Notes under the pieces: model-generated
What the model was told of the DNA's origin: nothing
The model's database searches: none
The model's input: only the letters and a program-made list of their open reading frames with translations
Position numbers and translations under genes: made by a program
Source of the DNA: Flavobacterium sp. 270
GTDB taxonomy: Bacteria; Bacteroidota; Bacteroidia; Flavobacteriales; Flavobacteriaceae
Reading direction: 5' to 3'
DNA length: 64,000 bases
Assembly (NCBI RefSeq): GCF_004368785.1
Contig: NZ_SODM01000008.1
Coordinates: forward strand, 1 to 64,000
Shown here: positions 17,282-26,250 of the stretch, piece after piece
Layout of the letters: the number at the start of each line of letters is the position of its first letter
Numbering within the stretch: position 1 is the stretch's first letter

Positions 17282-18745
17282 CTAAATATTTTTATCTTTT
17301 AATACTTGAGGATAATGAATACTGGTATGTACAATCATTTCGCCAAATAATGTATTTGCCCAGGCAAACCATTTACGCGTAAATTTGGTTACATCATCTT
17401 TATGAAACGATTCGTGCATAAATCCCGTATCTGCATTTGTTTTTATTAAATTGCTGATACACGAATGAATTTCTTTTTCATCAACACTGGTTATAGCTCT
17501 CAAAACAATACTCATCGGCCAAATCGTGTCAACTCCTGTATGCGGGCCTCCTACACCTTCTCCTGCTTTTCCTTTGTAGAAAAATGGATTGTTTTCTGAA
17601 AGCACTACTTTTCTGGTATTCAAATAAAGCGGATCATTTGGTGCAATCGCTCCCAAATACGGCAATGACAATAACGAAGGAACATTGGCATCATCCATCA
17701 TGTGAAAACTTCCATATCCGTTGACTTCAAAAGCTATAATTTTTCCGAATTTCGGGTGATCAATAATTCCGTTTTCTTTTAATCCTTTTTGTACTTGTTC
17801 TCTTAATTCTGTTGCTTTTGCTACTAAATCATTGTCTTTTAAAGCTGGCAAAGAGAAAATTTCGATTAAATAACCCAAAATTTCAATCGCAAACATATTA
17901 CTTGGAATTAAATAGCCAAATAAAGTAGAATCGTCACTTGGTCTAAAAGTCGAAACAATTAAACCGCAAGGTTTTACCGGATAACCGTAACCTCCTAACG
18001 GAACGCCATCTGTCGCCCAAGCGGTCTGACGCTGAAAGGTGTAAGGGCCACCTTTTCCGTCCAGTCTTTGTTGTTCTTTAAAAGTCTGCAAAATCAAAAG
18101 CATTGCTTCTTTCCATTTTGCGTCGAACATGCTGATATCGCCCGTTTCTTTCCAATATCCGTGCGCCAGTCTTACCGGATAACACAAACTGTCAATTTCC
18201 CATTTTCTTTCATGAATTCCGGGTTTCATTTTAGTTAAATCGTGTTTCCATTCGCTTTCTTTGGTAAAATCTTTATAAAAAGCATTCGCATAAGGATCTA
18301 AAAGAATACATTTCGCTTGACGATTAATAACTCCTTTTACCAATTCTGCGAGTTTTTTATCTTCTTTTACAAACGGAATATACGGCCAGATCTGCGCTGT
18401 ACTATCGCGAAGCCACATTGCATCGATATCTCCGGTAATTACATAAGTATCGGGTTTTCCGTCAATGATTTCAAAATCGACTGTAGTGTCTAAAGTGTTC
18501 GGAAAACAGTTTTCAAATAACCACGCCAATTCTGGATTTGCGATTTGTTTTTTGATGCGTACAATTGCTGCTTCTACTGCTGTACTGGTAAATTTTCTTT
18601 CTGCTAAAGGTGGTCTTTTGCTGATAAAATCTTTTAATGGCAATTGAAAAGCATCTGAATTAAGTCCGAAAACATCGGTTTGAATCGCCAATAATCCTGC
18701 TGAAAAAATGCCTGTATTTTTTATAAATTTTCTACGTGACTGCAT
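17282..18745 (-). CDS. GH125 exo-alpha-1,6-mannosidase
   Basis: A 487-residue protein. An N-terminal SRRKFIKNTGIFSAGLLA segment looks like a Tat signal (twin Arg followed by a hydrophobic stretch). The catalytic domain has GH125 hallmarks: TGDIDAMWLRDSTAQIWPY (about 108-126, containing the general-acid Asp), RQAKCILLDPYANAFY, and the terminal WFAWANTLFGEMIVHT. The family removes alpha-1,6-linked mannose by inversion. It starts 5 bases from the GH92 stop, which implies translational coupling. A periplasmic location fits mannose trimming after SusCD import. Confidence 0.95.
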   Translation of the reverse strand: MQSRRKFIKNTGIFSAGLLAIQTDVFGLNSDAFQLPLKDFISKRPPLAERKFTSTAVEAAIVRIKKQIANPELAWLFENCFPNTLDTTVDFEIIDGKPDTYVITGDIDAMWLRDSTAQIWPYIPFVKEDKKLAELVKGVINRQAKCILLDPYANAFYKDFTKESEWKHDLTKMKPGIHERKWEIDSLCYPVRLAHGYWKETGDISMFDAKWKEAMLLILQTFKEQQRLDGKGGPYTFQRQTAWATDGVPLGGYGYPVKPCGLIVSTFRPSDDSTLFGYLIPSNMFAIEILGYLIEIFSLPALKDNDLVAKATELREQVQKGLKENGIIDHPKFGKIIAFEVNGYGSFHMMDDANVPSLLSLPYLGAIAPNDPLYLNTRKVVLSENNPFFYKGKAGEGVGGPHTGVDTIWPMSIVLRAITSVDEKEIHSCISNLIKTNADTGFMHESFHKDDVTKFTRKWFAWANTLFGEMIVHTSIHYPQVLKDKNI

Positions 18746-18750
18746 AAATT

Positions 18751-21036
18751 TTATTTTGAAGTTGAATAAGAATAAGGAAACGCTTCTGGTTTTGTACCTC
18801 TTTGTAAATTTGGTGAACTGTTCATGTCAAAGTTTAACTCACCACCTTTTAATACCTCAAAATAATTGATATAGTTTTTGGTATTGGATGTATTATTCCA
18901 TTTTAATTCGTTTACATATTTGTTGGTTTCAGAATTATTTGGAGCCGAAATAATAAGCTGTTTTCCGTTTTCTAATTGTAAAGTTGTTTTCTTAAACAAT
19001 GGCGCGCCAAGAACATATTCGTCGGTTGCCGGACATACCGGATAAAATCCCATTGCAGAGAAAATATACCAAGCCGAAGTTTGTCCGTTATCCTCGTCAC
19101 CGCAATAACCGTCTGGAGTTGGTTTGTACAAACGATTCATCACTTCTCTCGACCAATATTGTGTTTTCCATGGTTCGCCTGCATAATTGTACAAATAAAT
19201 CATGTGCTGAATAGGCTGGTTTCCGTGCGCGTATTGTCCCATATTCATGATTTGCATTTCGCGTATTTCGTGAATTACAGAGCCGTAATAACTATCATCA
19301 AAAACTGGCGGTGTTGTAAATACGGCATCTAATTTGGCTGTAAATTTCTTCTCGCCGCCCATAAGATTAATTAAACCTTGTATGTCGTGAAAAACACTCC
19401 AGCTGTAATGCCAGCTGTTTCCTTCTGTAAATGCATCTCCCCATTTAAACGGATTAAAATTAGCCGGAAAACTACCGTCTTTATTGCGTCCGCTCATCAA
19501 TCCGATTTCTGGATTGTAGAGATTTTTATAATTCATCATTCGTTTTTCGAATACACTGATTTCTTTTTTCGGACGGTTTAAAGCTTTGGCTAATTTCCAA
19601 ATCGCAAAATCATCGTACGCATATTCTAAAGTTCGCGCAGCATTTTCGTTGATTTTTACATCATAAGGAACGTAACCCAAAGTGTTGTAATACGAAACGC
19701 CTTTTCTTCCCACAGCATCCATCGGGCCTTCATTGTTGGCACCGTGTACCAAAGCTTCGTACAAAGTATTGATGTCATAGCCGCGTAATCCTTTCGCGTA
19801 AGCGTCTGAAACTACCGAAGCAGAATTATTCCCAACCATTACATTTCTAAAGCCCGGACTTGACCATTCTGGTAAAAAACCGCCTTCTTTATAATCGTTG
19901 ATTAATCCTTCCTGCATTTCTGTATTTATAGAAGGATAAACCAGATTTAACAAAGGATATAAAGCGCGGAAAGTATCCCAAAATCCGGTTCCTGCAAACA
20001 TATATCCCGGCAGCGTTTTGCCATTGTAAGGGCTGTAATGCACAATTTTCCCGTTTGAATCTATTTCATATTGTTTTTGCGGAAAACAAGTCGCACGGTA
20101 CAAACAAGAATAAAATGTTTTTAATTGATCTTGGTTGGTGTCTTCTACGGCAATTTTTCCTAAGACTTTATTCCATTCTTTTTTAGATTCCTGTACGGTT
20201 TCATCAAAAGATTTAGTTCCTAATTCGCTTTTTAAGTTTAATTCTGCTTGTTCAAAACTGATAAAAGACGAAGCTGTTTTTACATTTACTTTTTCTCCTT
20301 TTTTAGTTTTAAAGTCAATTATTGCACCTACGTGAATGCCGTTTAATTCTAATTTATCTTTTTCTAAAGTCTTGTCATTCCAAGTAGAATTTGTTGCAAA
20401 AGGTTTATCGAATACCAAAACAAAATAGTTTTTGAAATTCTCAGGAACACCGCCGCTGTTGCGTGTAGTATAACCGATAATTTTATTTTCTGATGGAATA
20501 ATTTTGATGTACGATCCTTTGTTAAATGCATCAATTACAATCGAAGATTGCTCATTTTCCGGAAATGTAATCTGAAAATGTGCCGCTCTTTCTGTTGCTG
20601 TAATTTCGGTCGTAACATCGTAATCTGCCAAATAAACGCTGTAATAATATGGTTTTGAAACTTCTGCTTTATGGCTGAACCAACTTGAGCGTTCGTCTTC
20701 GGCGAAAGCCAATTTACCAGTAACAGGCATAATCGAAAACTGACCGTAATCGTTCATCCAAGGCGATGGCTGATGGGTTTGTTTAAATCCTCTGATTTTT
20801 TCGGCAGTATACGTATAAGCCCATCCGTCGCCCATTTTACCGGTTTGAGGTGTCCAGAAATTCATTCCCCACGGTCTGCAGATTGCAGGATACGTATTTC
20901 CGTTAGAAAGATTCGGCAGTGATTGTGTTCCCATTAAAGGATTTACATATTCTACAGGATCTAAGGTTTTTACTTGTGCATTTACAAAAACGCAGCACTG
21001 CATTATTCCTAAAAAAATTAAACTCTTTATTTTCAT
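18751..21036 (-). CDS. GH92 alpha-mannosidase (first)
   Basis: A 761-residue exported enzyme with signal peptide about 1-20 (ending CVFVNAQ). GH92 signatures in order: YVNPLMGTQSLPNLSNGNTYPAICRPWGMNFWTP, HQPSPWMNDYGQFSIMP, GTGFWDTFRALYPLLNLVYP, AHGNQPIQHMIYLYNYAGEPWKTQ and PDGYCGDEDNGQTSAWYIFSAMGFYPVCP. GH92 enzymes are calcium-dependent inverting exo-alpha-mannosidases. The N-terminal sequence differs clearly from the second copy, so a different linkage preference is likely. The linkage cannot be fixed from sequence alone. Confidence 0.95.
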   Translation of the reverse strand: MKIKSLIFLGIMQCCVFVNAQVKTLDPVEYVNPLMGTQSLPNLSNGNTYPAICRPWGMNFWTPQTGKMGDGWAYTYTAEKIRGFKQTHQPSPWMNDYGQFSIMPVTGKLAFAEDERSSWFSHKAEVSKPYYYSVYLADYDVTTEITATERAAHFQITFPENEQSSIVIDAFNKGSYIKIIPSENKIIGYTTRNSGGVPENFKNYFVLVFDKPFATNSTWNDKTLEKDKLELNGIHVGAIIDFKTKKGEKVNVKTASSFISFEQAELNLKSELGTKSFDETVQESKKEWNKVLGKIAVEDTNQDQLKTFYSCLYRATCFPQKQYEIDSNGKIVHYSPYNGKTLPGYMFAGTGFWDTFRALYPLLNLVYPSINTEMQEGLINDYKEGGFLPEWSSPGFRNVMVGNNSASVVSDAYAKGLRGYDINTLYEALVHGANNEGPMDAVGRKGVSYYNTLGYVPYDVKINENAARTLEYAYDDFAIWKLAKALNRPKKEISVFEKRMMNYKNLYNPEIGLMSGRNKDGSFPANFNPFKWGDAFTEGNSWHYSWSVFHDIQGLINLMGGEKKFTAKLDAVFTTPPVFDDSYYGSVIHEIREMQIMNMGQYAHGNQPIQHMIYLYNYAGEPWKTQYWSREVMNRLYKPTPDGYCGDEDNGQTSAWYIFSAMGFYPVCPATDEYVLGAPLFKKTTLQLENGKQLIISAPNNSETNKYVNELKWNNTSNTKNYINYFEVLKGGELNFDMNSSPNLQRGTKPEAFPYSYSTSK

Positions 21037-21078
21037 AATTCTTTATTTGTAAAATGTGTTTTTTGTACTCTCCAGCTT

Positions 21079-21275
21079 CCTGCAAGGTTTCCAAAACCTT
21101 GTAGGTATTAATTATACTTTTAGTATATCCAGATTCAATCTAGAGTTTATTTTAAATTACACTTTTAGTATATTGTATTTATACTTTAAATATAACTTAC
21201 TATTGCTTTGTCTATAACTATACTACAACTACTTTGTCTATAACTATACCTACAAGGTTTTGGAAACCTTGCAGG
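21079..21275. repeat. Paired 30-bp inverted repeat of CAAGGTTTCCAAAACCTTG hairpins
   Basis: The arms 21079-21108 and 21246-21275 are perfect inverted copies, each with an internal palindrome CAAGGTTT-CC-AAAACCTTG. The 137-base spacer contains two direct duplications, TTTGTCTATAACTATAC-like and ACTTTTAGTATAT-like. The element lies between the two GH92 genes. Confidence 0.92.
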
Positions 21276-21323
21276 AACGTGACGATAAAAACTAAAAGAT
21301 CTAATTCTTCAATCTAAAATCTA

Positions 21324-21339
21324 TCCCGAGGCTTCGGGA
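21324..21339. repeat. TCCCGAGGCTTCGGGA palindrome (standalone copy)
   Basis: A 16-bp hairpin just after the end of the upstream GH92 gene (minus strand). The same palindrome, read from the other strand, sits in the centre of the larger element at 52961-53105. Confidence 0.85.
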
Positions 21340-21352
21340 CTAAAATCATAAA

Positions 21353-23617
21353 TTATTGAGGTCTGTCTTCTTTTTTAACTCCAAAAGTTAAAGACGGTTT
21401 AGCTCCCATATATAATTTTAATTCGCCGCCTTTTACAATCATATCGTGTGTGATATAGGATTTTGTATACGGCTTCCCGTTGTATTCTGCTTTTTGAATG
21501 TATATATTTTCGGCGCTGTTGTTTACTGCATTTAAGGTAAATGAAATCCCTTCTTTATGATGAATTACAGCATTATTTACCAGCGGACTTCCTAAAACGT
21601 AAATTCCGTTTGCCGGATTTACAGAATAAAATCCCATTGAGGAGAAAACATACCACGCCGACATTTGCCCTAAATCTTCATTACCGCACAATCCGTCTGG
21701 TTTTGTAGAATAGAATTTCTCATCGATTTCACGGATTAATTTGGCTGTTTTCCACGGCTGTCCGGCAAAAGCATATAAATACGGAATATGATGATTGGGT
21801 TCATTTCCCTGCGCATATTGACCGATTAAACCGCTGATATCTGGCGAAACTTCTTCTCCTTCTACTTTATCGGTTAGGAAAAACAATGCGTCTAATTTGG
21901 CTAAAAATTTGTCTTCACTTCCAAACAAATCAATTAATCCGTACGGATCTTGTGGAACCAACCATGTATATTGCCATGCATTTCCTTCTACATAATCGTC
22001 TTTTCGGTGTGCAGATGAAAGCGGATTAAATGGTGTTCTCCAATTTCCGTTGGTTAATTTACCTCTCATAAAAGTGGTTTCTTTGTCGAAATAAAGTTTG
22101 TACAAATTGGCTCTTTTACTGAAATACGTATAATCTTCTGTTTTGTTTAATGATTTTGCCATTTGAGCTATACAATAATCATCGATTGCATATTCTAAAG
22201 CATTTCCAACAGATTCTAGCATTTTATCGGCAGGAATATATTCTAGTTTTTGTACATAATCCATTCCGTCGCGGGTTTGCATGGCGGTTTTTTTAATGGC
22301 TTCGTATGCCAATGCTGTGTCGTAATCTCTGTATCCTTTTAGGTATGCGTCTACAATAACAGCAATCGAGTGATTTCCGTTCATTGTATTGGTTTCGTTC
22401 CCCATTAAATGCCAAACAGGTAATCTGCCTTGTTGCTGATAAATGGCCAAAAATGATTTTACAATATCATTGATTTTATCGGGTTGTGTAATGGTGTATA
22501 AAGGGTGCAAACCGCGATACGTATCCCAAAGTGAGAAAGTAGTATAGTTTGTAAAATTGGCTTTTTCGTAAACTTTTTTATCGGTTCCTCTGTAATCTCC
22601 GTTGGCATCGTTGAAGATTGACGGCGCAAACATGGTGTGATACAATGAAGTATAAAAAACTTTCATTGTTTTATCGTTTGCTTTGATCTGGATTTTATTC
22701 AGTTCTTTGTTCCATTTTGAAGTGGCTTCTTTTACGGTTTTTTCAAAATCCCAAGTTGGAATCTCGGCTTTTATATTCGCTAAAGCGTTTTCTGAACTTA
22801 CCGGAGAAATCCCCACTTTTACCAGAACTTGCTTGTTTTTTGGATTTTTGAAATCTAAAACAGCTTTCATTTTTAAACCTTCTCCTTCGTTTACTTTCAC
22901 CGCTGCAATGCTGTCGTATAATGCGATATTGGCAATTGGTTCAGAAAATTCCATTGTAAAATAAACACGTTGATCAGTCGCCCAGCCCGCAGAATAACGG
23001 TATCCTGCAATGGTGTTTTCGTTTATTTTTTTAATGAAAGTTTTTACAGGTCTGTCCCATCCTATTCCGTCTGCAAGGTCTAATAAAACGTGATTATCGT
23101 TTGCAGATTCGAAGGTATATTTATGAAAACCAACTCTTTCGCTTGACGTTAATTCGGCTTTAATTTTATATTTATCTAAAATAACGCTGTAATAACCTGG
23201 CTTGACAACTTCATTTTTATGCGAGAAATAAGAACCGTAACCAGTCGTCATATTTTCTTTTGTGCCTTTGGTCAATGCAGTTTTTCCTGATGTTGGAAGC
23301 AACAAAATATCATTTAAATCTCCGATTCCTGTACCGCTTAAATGTGTGTGTGTAAAACCTAAAATGGTGTTACTGGCATAATTATAACCACTGCACCAAT
23401 CCCAGCCTTCAAAAACATTTACAGGTCCTAACTGCACAGCTCCAAACGGAACATTTGCACCTACAAATACGTGTCCGTGACCCGCAGAACCTATTAAGGG
23501 ATTTACATATTGAGTGTAATCTACGTTTTGTTTGCTTTTCTTTTGCTGCGAAATTGCATTGCCTGAGAATAATAGGCTGAATGTGAAAATCCCACTGATG
23601 ATTATTTTATTGTACAT
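21353..23617 (-). CDS. GH92 alpha-mannosidase (second)
   Basis: A 754-residue exported enzyme with signal peptide about 1-23. Motifs: YTQYVNPLIGSAGHGHVFVGANVPFGAVQLGP, FTHTHLSGTGIGDLNDILLLP, TFSLWDTYRGLHPLYT, GQYAQGNEPNHHIPYLYAFAGQPWKT and PDGLCGNEDLGQMSAWYVFSSMGFYSV. The HLSGTGIGD type is common among GH92 enzymes that act on N-glycan and mannan side chains. It lies between the beta-mannosidase and the first GH92 gene; the gap to the next gene (317 bases) carries repeats and no evident promoter, so co-transcription is plausible. Confidence 0.95.
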   Translation of the reverse strand: MYNKIIISGIFTFSLLFSGNAISQQKKSKQNVDYTQYVNPLIGSAGHGHVFVGANVPFGAVQLGPVNVFEGWDWCSGYNYASNTILGFTHTHLSGTGIGDLNDILLLPTSGKTALTKGTKENMTTGYGSYFSHKNEVVKPGYYSVILDKYKIKAELTSSERVGFHKYTFESANDNHVLLDLADGIGWDRPVKTFIKKINENTIAGYRYSAGWATDQRVYFTMEFSEPIANIALYDSIAAVKVNEGEGLKMKAVLDFKNPKNKQVLVKVGISPVSSENALANIKAEIPTWDFEKTVKEATSKWNKELNKIQIKANDKTMKVFYTSLYHTMFAPSIFNDANGDYRGTDKKVYEKANFTNYTTFSLWDTYRGLHPLYTITQPDKINDIVKSFLAIYQQQGRLPVWHLMGNETNTMNGNHSIAVIVDAYLKGYRDYDTALAYEAIKKTAMQTRDGMDYVQKLEYIPADKMLESVGNALEYAIDDYCIAQMAKSLNKTEDYTYFSKRANLYKLYFDKETTFMRGKLTNGNWRTPFNPLSSAHRKDDYVEGNAWQYTWLVPQDPYGLIDLFGSEDKFLAKLDALFFLTDKVEGEEVSPDISGLIGQYAQGNEPNHHIPYLYAFAGQPWKTAKLIREIDEKFYSTKPDGLCGNEDLGQMSAWYVFSSMGFYSVNPANGIYVLGSPLVNNAVIHHKEGISFTLNAVNNSAENIYIQKAEYNGKPYTKSYITHDMIVKGGELKLYMGAKPSLTFGVKKEDRPQ

Positions 23618-23715
23618 TTTTATTTTTTATTAAATGGAACACAGATTAAACGGGTTTAACTGATTTGCACCGATTTTTTATTTTTTTTGTTTTGAATTGG
23701 AATTTTTATATATAA

Positions 23716-23776
23716 CCTTTGAGCCTTTGTGTCTTTGTGGCTAAAACCTCAGAACCTCAGTAGCTTAGCTACTGAG
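23716..23776. repeat. Intergenic repeat running into the 3' end of the beta-mannosidase gene
   Basis: Sequence of the type GAGCCTTTGTGTCTTTGTGG, then CTCAGAACCTCAG, followed by a 21-bp perfect palindrome CTCAGTAGCT-T-AGCTACTGAG at 23756-23776. Related text is at 43108-43190. The palindrome covers the last codons of the adjacent gene. Confidence 0.8.
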
Positions 23777-25755
23777 TACTTTTTTAAAACTTCATAGAGC
23801 GAAACAACCTTAATTTCTGGCTTAGCTACTTTCCCTTCAAACTCAATTATTTTCTCTTCGCCAGCTTTTAAATCTATATAATTATCGCTCCATTTTTGGG
23901 TGTAGCCTTTCATGGAAATATAAACATATTTTGCCTGTTTTTCGGCTTTTAGAATGACTTTATTTCCTTTTATCCGCCAGCTTATTTTCGGATCTTCTAG
24001 TTTTAAATCTATTGGGCGTGTAAGGTCTATTTCTGGTTTTATGTCGTCTCTGTAAGCTTCTCGCATCGCATACCATGCAGCTTTGGGCTGTCGGTTATCA
24101 TAATCGGTTACGCTCCAGCTTGCTACCGGCCAGCAGTCGTTGAGCTGCCAGACTAAAGTTCCCATATTATAGGGCGCTTTTGAGCGGTGAATGCCTATGA
24201 TATTTTTTAGCGAATAATATTGCAGACATTGCGTGAGATAGGTATAATCTTCAACGTTCATCTTTTTGATTTTGGTTGAATCAATAAAATACCGATTTAA
24301 ATAGGTATCTAATTTTATAAAACCTTTCCCTGCTTTTTGATGTGCCTGCAAAACATCTGAATATAAATAGCGGTCTTCTGGCAGTGTAAATTTTTCTATT
24401 GATGAATAATTTGGCATCGCCTGCATTCCGTATTCGCTCACAAAACGTCCGGTTTTTTTCTGTGTGACTTCTATATCTTCTAATCCCCACCAAGTTCCCC
24501 AATAATGACTGTCGCCTTGAGTGATACTTTTTTCTCTTGACCAATGAAATAAAGGCGAAGAACTGATATAAGGTCTTTTGCCATCGACTTCATTTACCCA
24601 TTTTGGAATACTGTCTTGAAATAATCGAACGTAGTCTTTCCATAAACGGGTTGAATCTTGTTTGGAGATTTTAAAGGTTTTTTTCCAGCCCCAGTCTTTA
24701 AAAGCTTCGTCGCCTTCGTTATTACCGCACCATAATACAATGCTTTTATGATGACGCAGGCGTTTTACCTGATATTGTACTTCTGCTTTTACATTGTCAA
24801 AAAAGGCTTTGTCTCCGGGAATCATTGTTCCGGCAAACATAAAATCCTGCCAGACATTGATACCGTATTTGTCGCATAAATCATAGAAATAATCGTCTTC
24901 GTAAACACCACCGCCCCAAACGCGAAGCATATTCATATTGGCATCTTTCGCTAAAGCGATTATTTTTTCGTATTCTTTTTTGGTTACTCTCGACAAGAAT
25001 GCATCAGACGGAATATAATTGGCGCCTTTCATGTAAACGGGTTTATCATCAATTCTAAAATAAAATGATTTCCCCAGACTATCGGGTTGTTGTACTAATT
25101 CTATTTTGCGATTTAAGACATACGGTTTTTCTGGCGCTTTTTTGTCGTAAGCTTCTAATCTTGGTGTTTTCCAAATACCGCAGGTTGTAAATTTTGGTCC
25201 CCAATCCCAACCGAAATGATATTGTGCTTTACGAACATACGCACGCGGGTTGTCTGGAATTATAAAAGGCAGCTCTTTTTTGGCTAATGAATCTACCACG
25301 TTTTGTGCGGATTGAAATACGATTACCAAATTATTATTTCCTGCTTTTAATGTCTTCTTGACATCTACACGCCACTGACGAAACATATTGTCGGCTTTTA
25401 AAACCAATTGATTATTGAGATAAACGGAGGCATACGTATCTAATCCGTCAAAAACCAGTTCTGTATTTTTCTTTTTCAGAGTTGATGCAGTTACCTGAAA
25501 AGTGGTTTTATACTCCCAGTTTTTGCGTTCTATCCATAATAGTTTCTTTTCGTTGTCTCTATAAAATGGATCTGGTATCGCTTTATTGTTCAGAAGATCG
25601 GTGTGAATTTCTCCCGGAACTGTGGCTGGATACCATTTTTCTGTTTTTTCTTCACGGTAATTCCAATTATTCTTCAAATCGAAATTTTGCGCAATGGCTG
25701 AAAAATTTGCAAGACAAATACAGATTAACCAACGAAGGTTTTTTTCATAATTCAT
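23749..25755 (-). CDS. GH2 beta-mannosidase, unusually compact
   Basis: A 668-residue exported enzyme (signal about 1-22). The sugar-binding jelly roll (about 25-205; PATVPGEIHTDLL, QYHFGWDWGPKF) and TIM barrel (about 225-560; KGANYIPSDAF, WGGGVYEDDYFYDLCD) are typical of beta-mannosidases. Catalytic residues are Glu347 (CGNNEG) and Glu441 (VSEYGMQ). Family members usually have about 800-900 residues. Here the Ig-like domain between jelly roll and barrel is missing (junction about 204-216), and the one after the barrel also seems absent (about 560-590), while the last domain (SDNYIDL) remains. Its role is removal of the core Man-beta-1,4-GlcNAc mannose or beta-mannosides. The last residues are encoded by a repeat. 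Confidence 0.9.
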   Translation of the reverse strand: MNYEKNLRWLICICLANFSAIAQNFDLKNNWNYREEKTEKWYPATVPGEIHTDLLNNKAIPDPFYRDNEKKLLWIERKNWEYKTTFQVTASTLKKKNTELVFDGLDTYASVYLNNQLVLKADNMFRQWRVDVKKTLKAGNNNLVIVFQSAQNVVDSLAKKELPFIIPDNPRAYVRKAQYHFGWDWGPKFTTCGIWKTPRLEAYDKKAPEKPYVLNRKIELVQQPDSLGKSFYFRIDDKPVYMKGANYIPSDAFLSRVTKKEYEKIIALAKDANMNMLRVWGGGVYEDDYFYDLCDKYGINVWQDFMFAGTMIPGDKAFFDNVKAEVQYQVKRLRHHKSIVLWCGNNEGDEAFKDWGWKKTFKISKQDSTRLWKDYVRLFQDSIPKWVNEVDGKRPYISSSPLFHWSREKSITQGDSHYWGTWWGLEDIEVTQKKTGRFVSEYGMQAMPNYSSIEKFTLPEDRYLYSDVLQAHQKAGKGFIKLDTYLNRYFIDSTKIKKMNVEDYTYLTQCLQYYSLKNIIGIHRSKAPYNMGTLVWQLNDCWPVASWSVTDYDNRQPKAAWYAMREAYRDDIKPEIDLTRPIDLKLEDPKISWRIKGNKVILKAEKQAKYVYISMKGYTQKWSDNYIDLKAGEEKIIEFEGKVAKPEIKVVSLYEVLKKYSVAKLLRF

Positions 25756-25881
25756 TTTACGTTGTAATAAATATTAATGTTTTTTTGAAAAGACTTCAAA
25801 ATGATTTTTATACAGACAATAATTTTAATTCATTTGGATCGTACTAAATCTATGTATTAATGAAAATATATCGGGAAAATT

Positions 25882-26014
25882 TTAAACACATAGGAACATA
25901 GTTTATAAACCGAAAAAAAGACGTTTCACTTATTGCAAGACACATAGCTATGTGTGAGAAACGAGTTTCTTTTTTGAAATCTTTTTTAAATGAAATCTAT
26001 GTTTTATGTGTTAA
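25882..26014. repeat. Composite inverted-repeat element, copy A (no central insert)
   Basis: The terminal arms are AAACACATAGGAACATAG and CTATGTTTTATGTGTT. The middle has GTTTCACTT, then the palindrome ACACATAGCTATGTGT (25940-25955), then GAGAAACGAGTTTC. It is the simplest of four copies. It occupies part of the 495-base gap between SusD and beta-mannosidase genes; 26015-26190 is AT-rich with nothing assignable. Confidence 0.88.
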
Positions 26015-26192
26015 AATATTTCTTTGATTTTAAAGCGCTTTATCTCTTCAACAATTTTTTATGTTTATTGAAAATTAATTCCATCTTTTTCAGCAGAAAC
26101 GCTCTTTGTTGCTGCGAAAAAAAGGGTATTAAAAATAACCAATTAAATGCTTTGTATAAACTGCTTTTTTATAATTATTAAATAAGATTTAA

Positions 26193-26227
26193 AAATAAGC
26201 CGGGCAAAGGATTACCCGACTTATTTT
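26193..26227 (-). terminator. Terminator after the first SusCD pair
   Basis: The arms 26193-26204 and 26215-26226 (AAATAAGYCGGG type) pair with one G-U and a 10-base loop. A T-rich run follows on the minus strand, 24 bases after the SusD stop. It may partially separate susCD transcription from the downstream mannosidases. Confidence 0.8.
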
Positions 26228-26250
26228 AACTAACCAACCAAACTCTAAAA

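Noticed and set aside
25482..25847. A 121-codon plus-strand frame opposite the beta-mannosidase start
   Set aside because: It lies mostly antisense to the signal and jelly-roll region, has no recognisable domain and no promoter.
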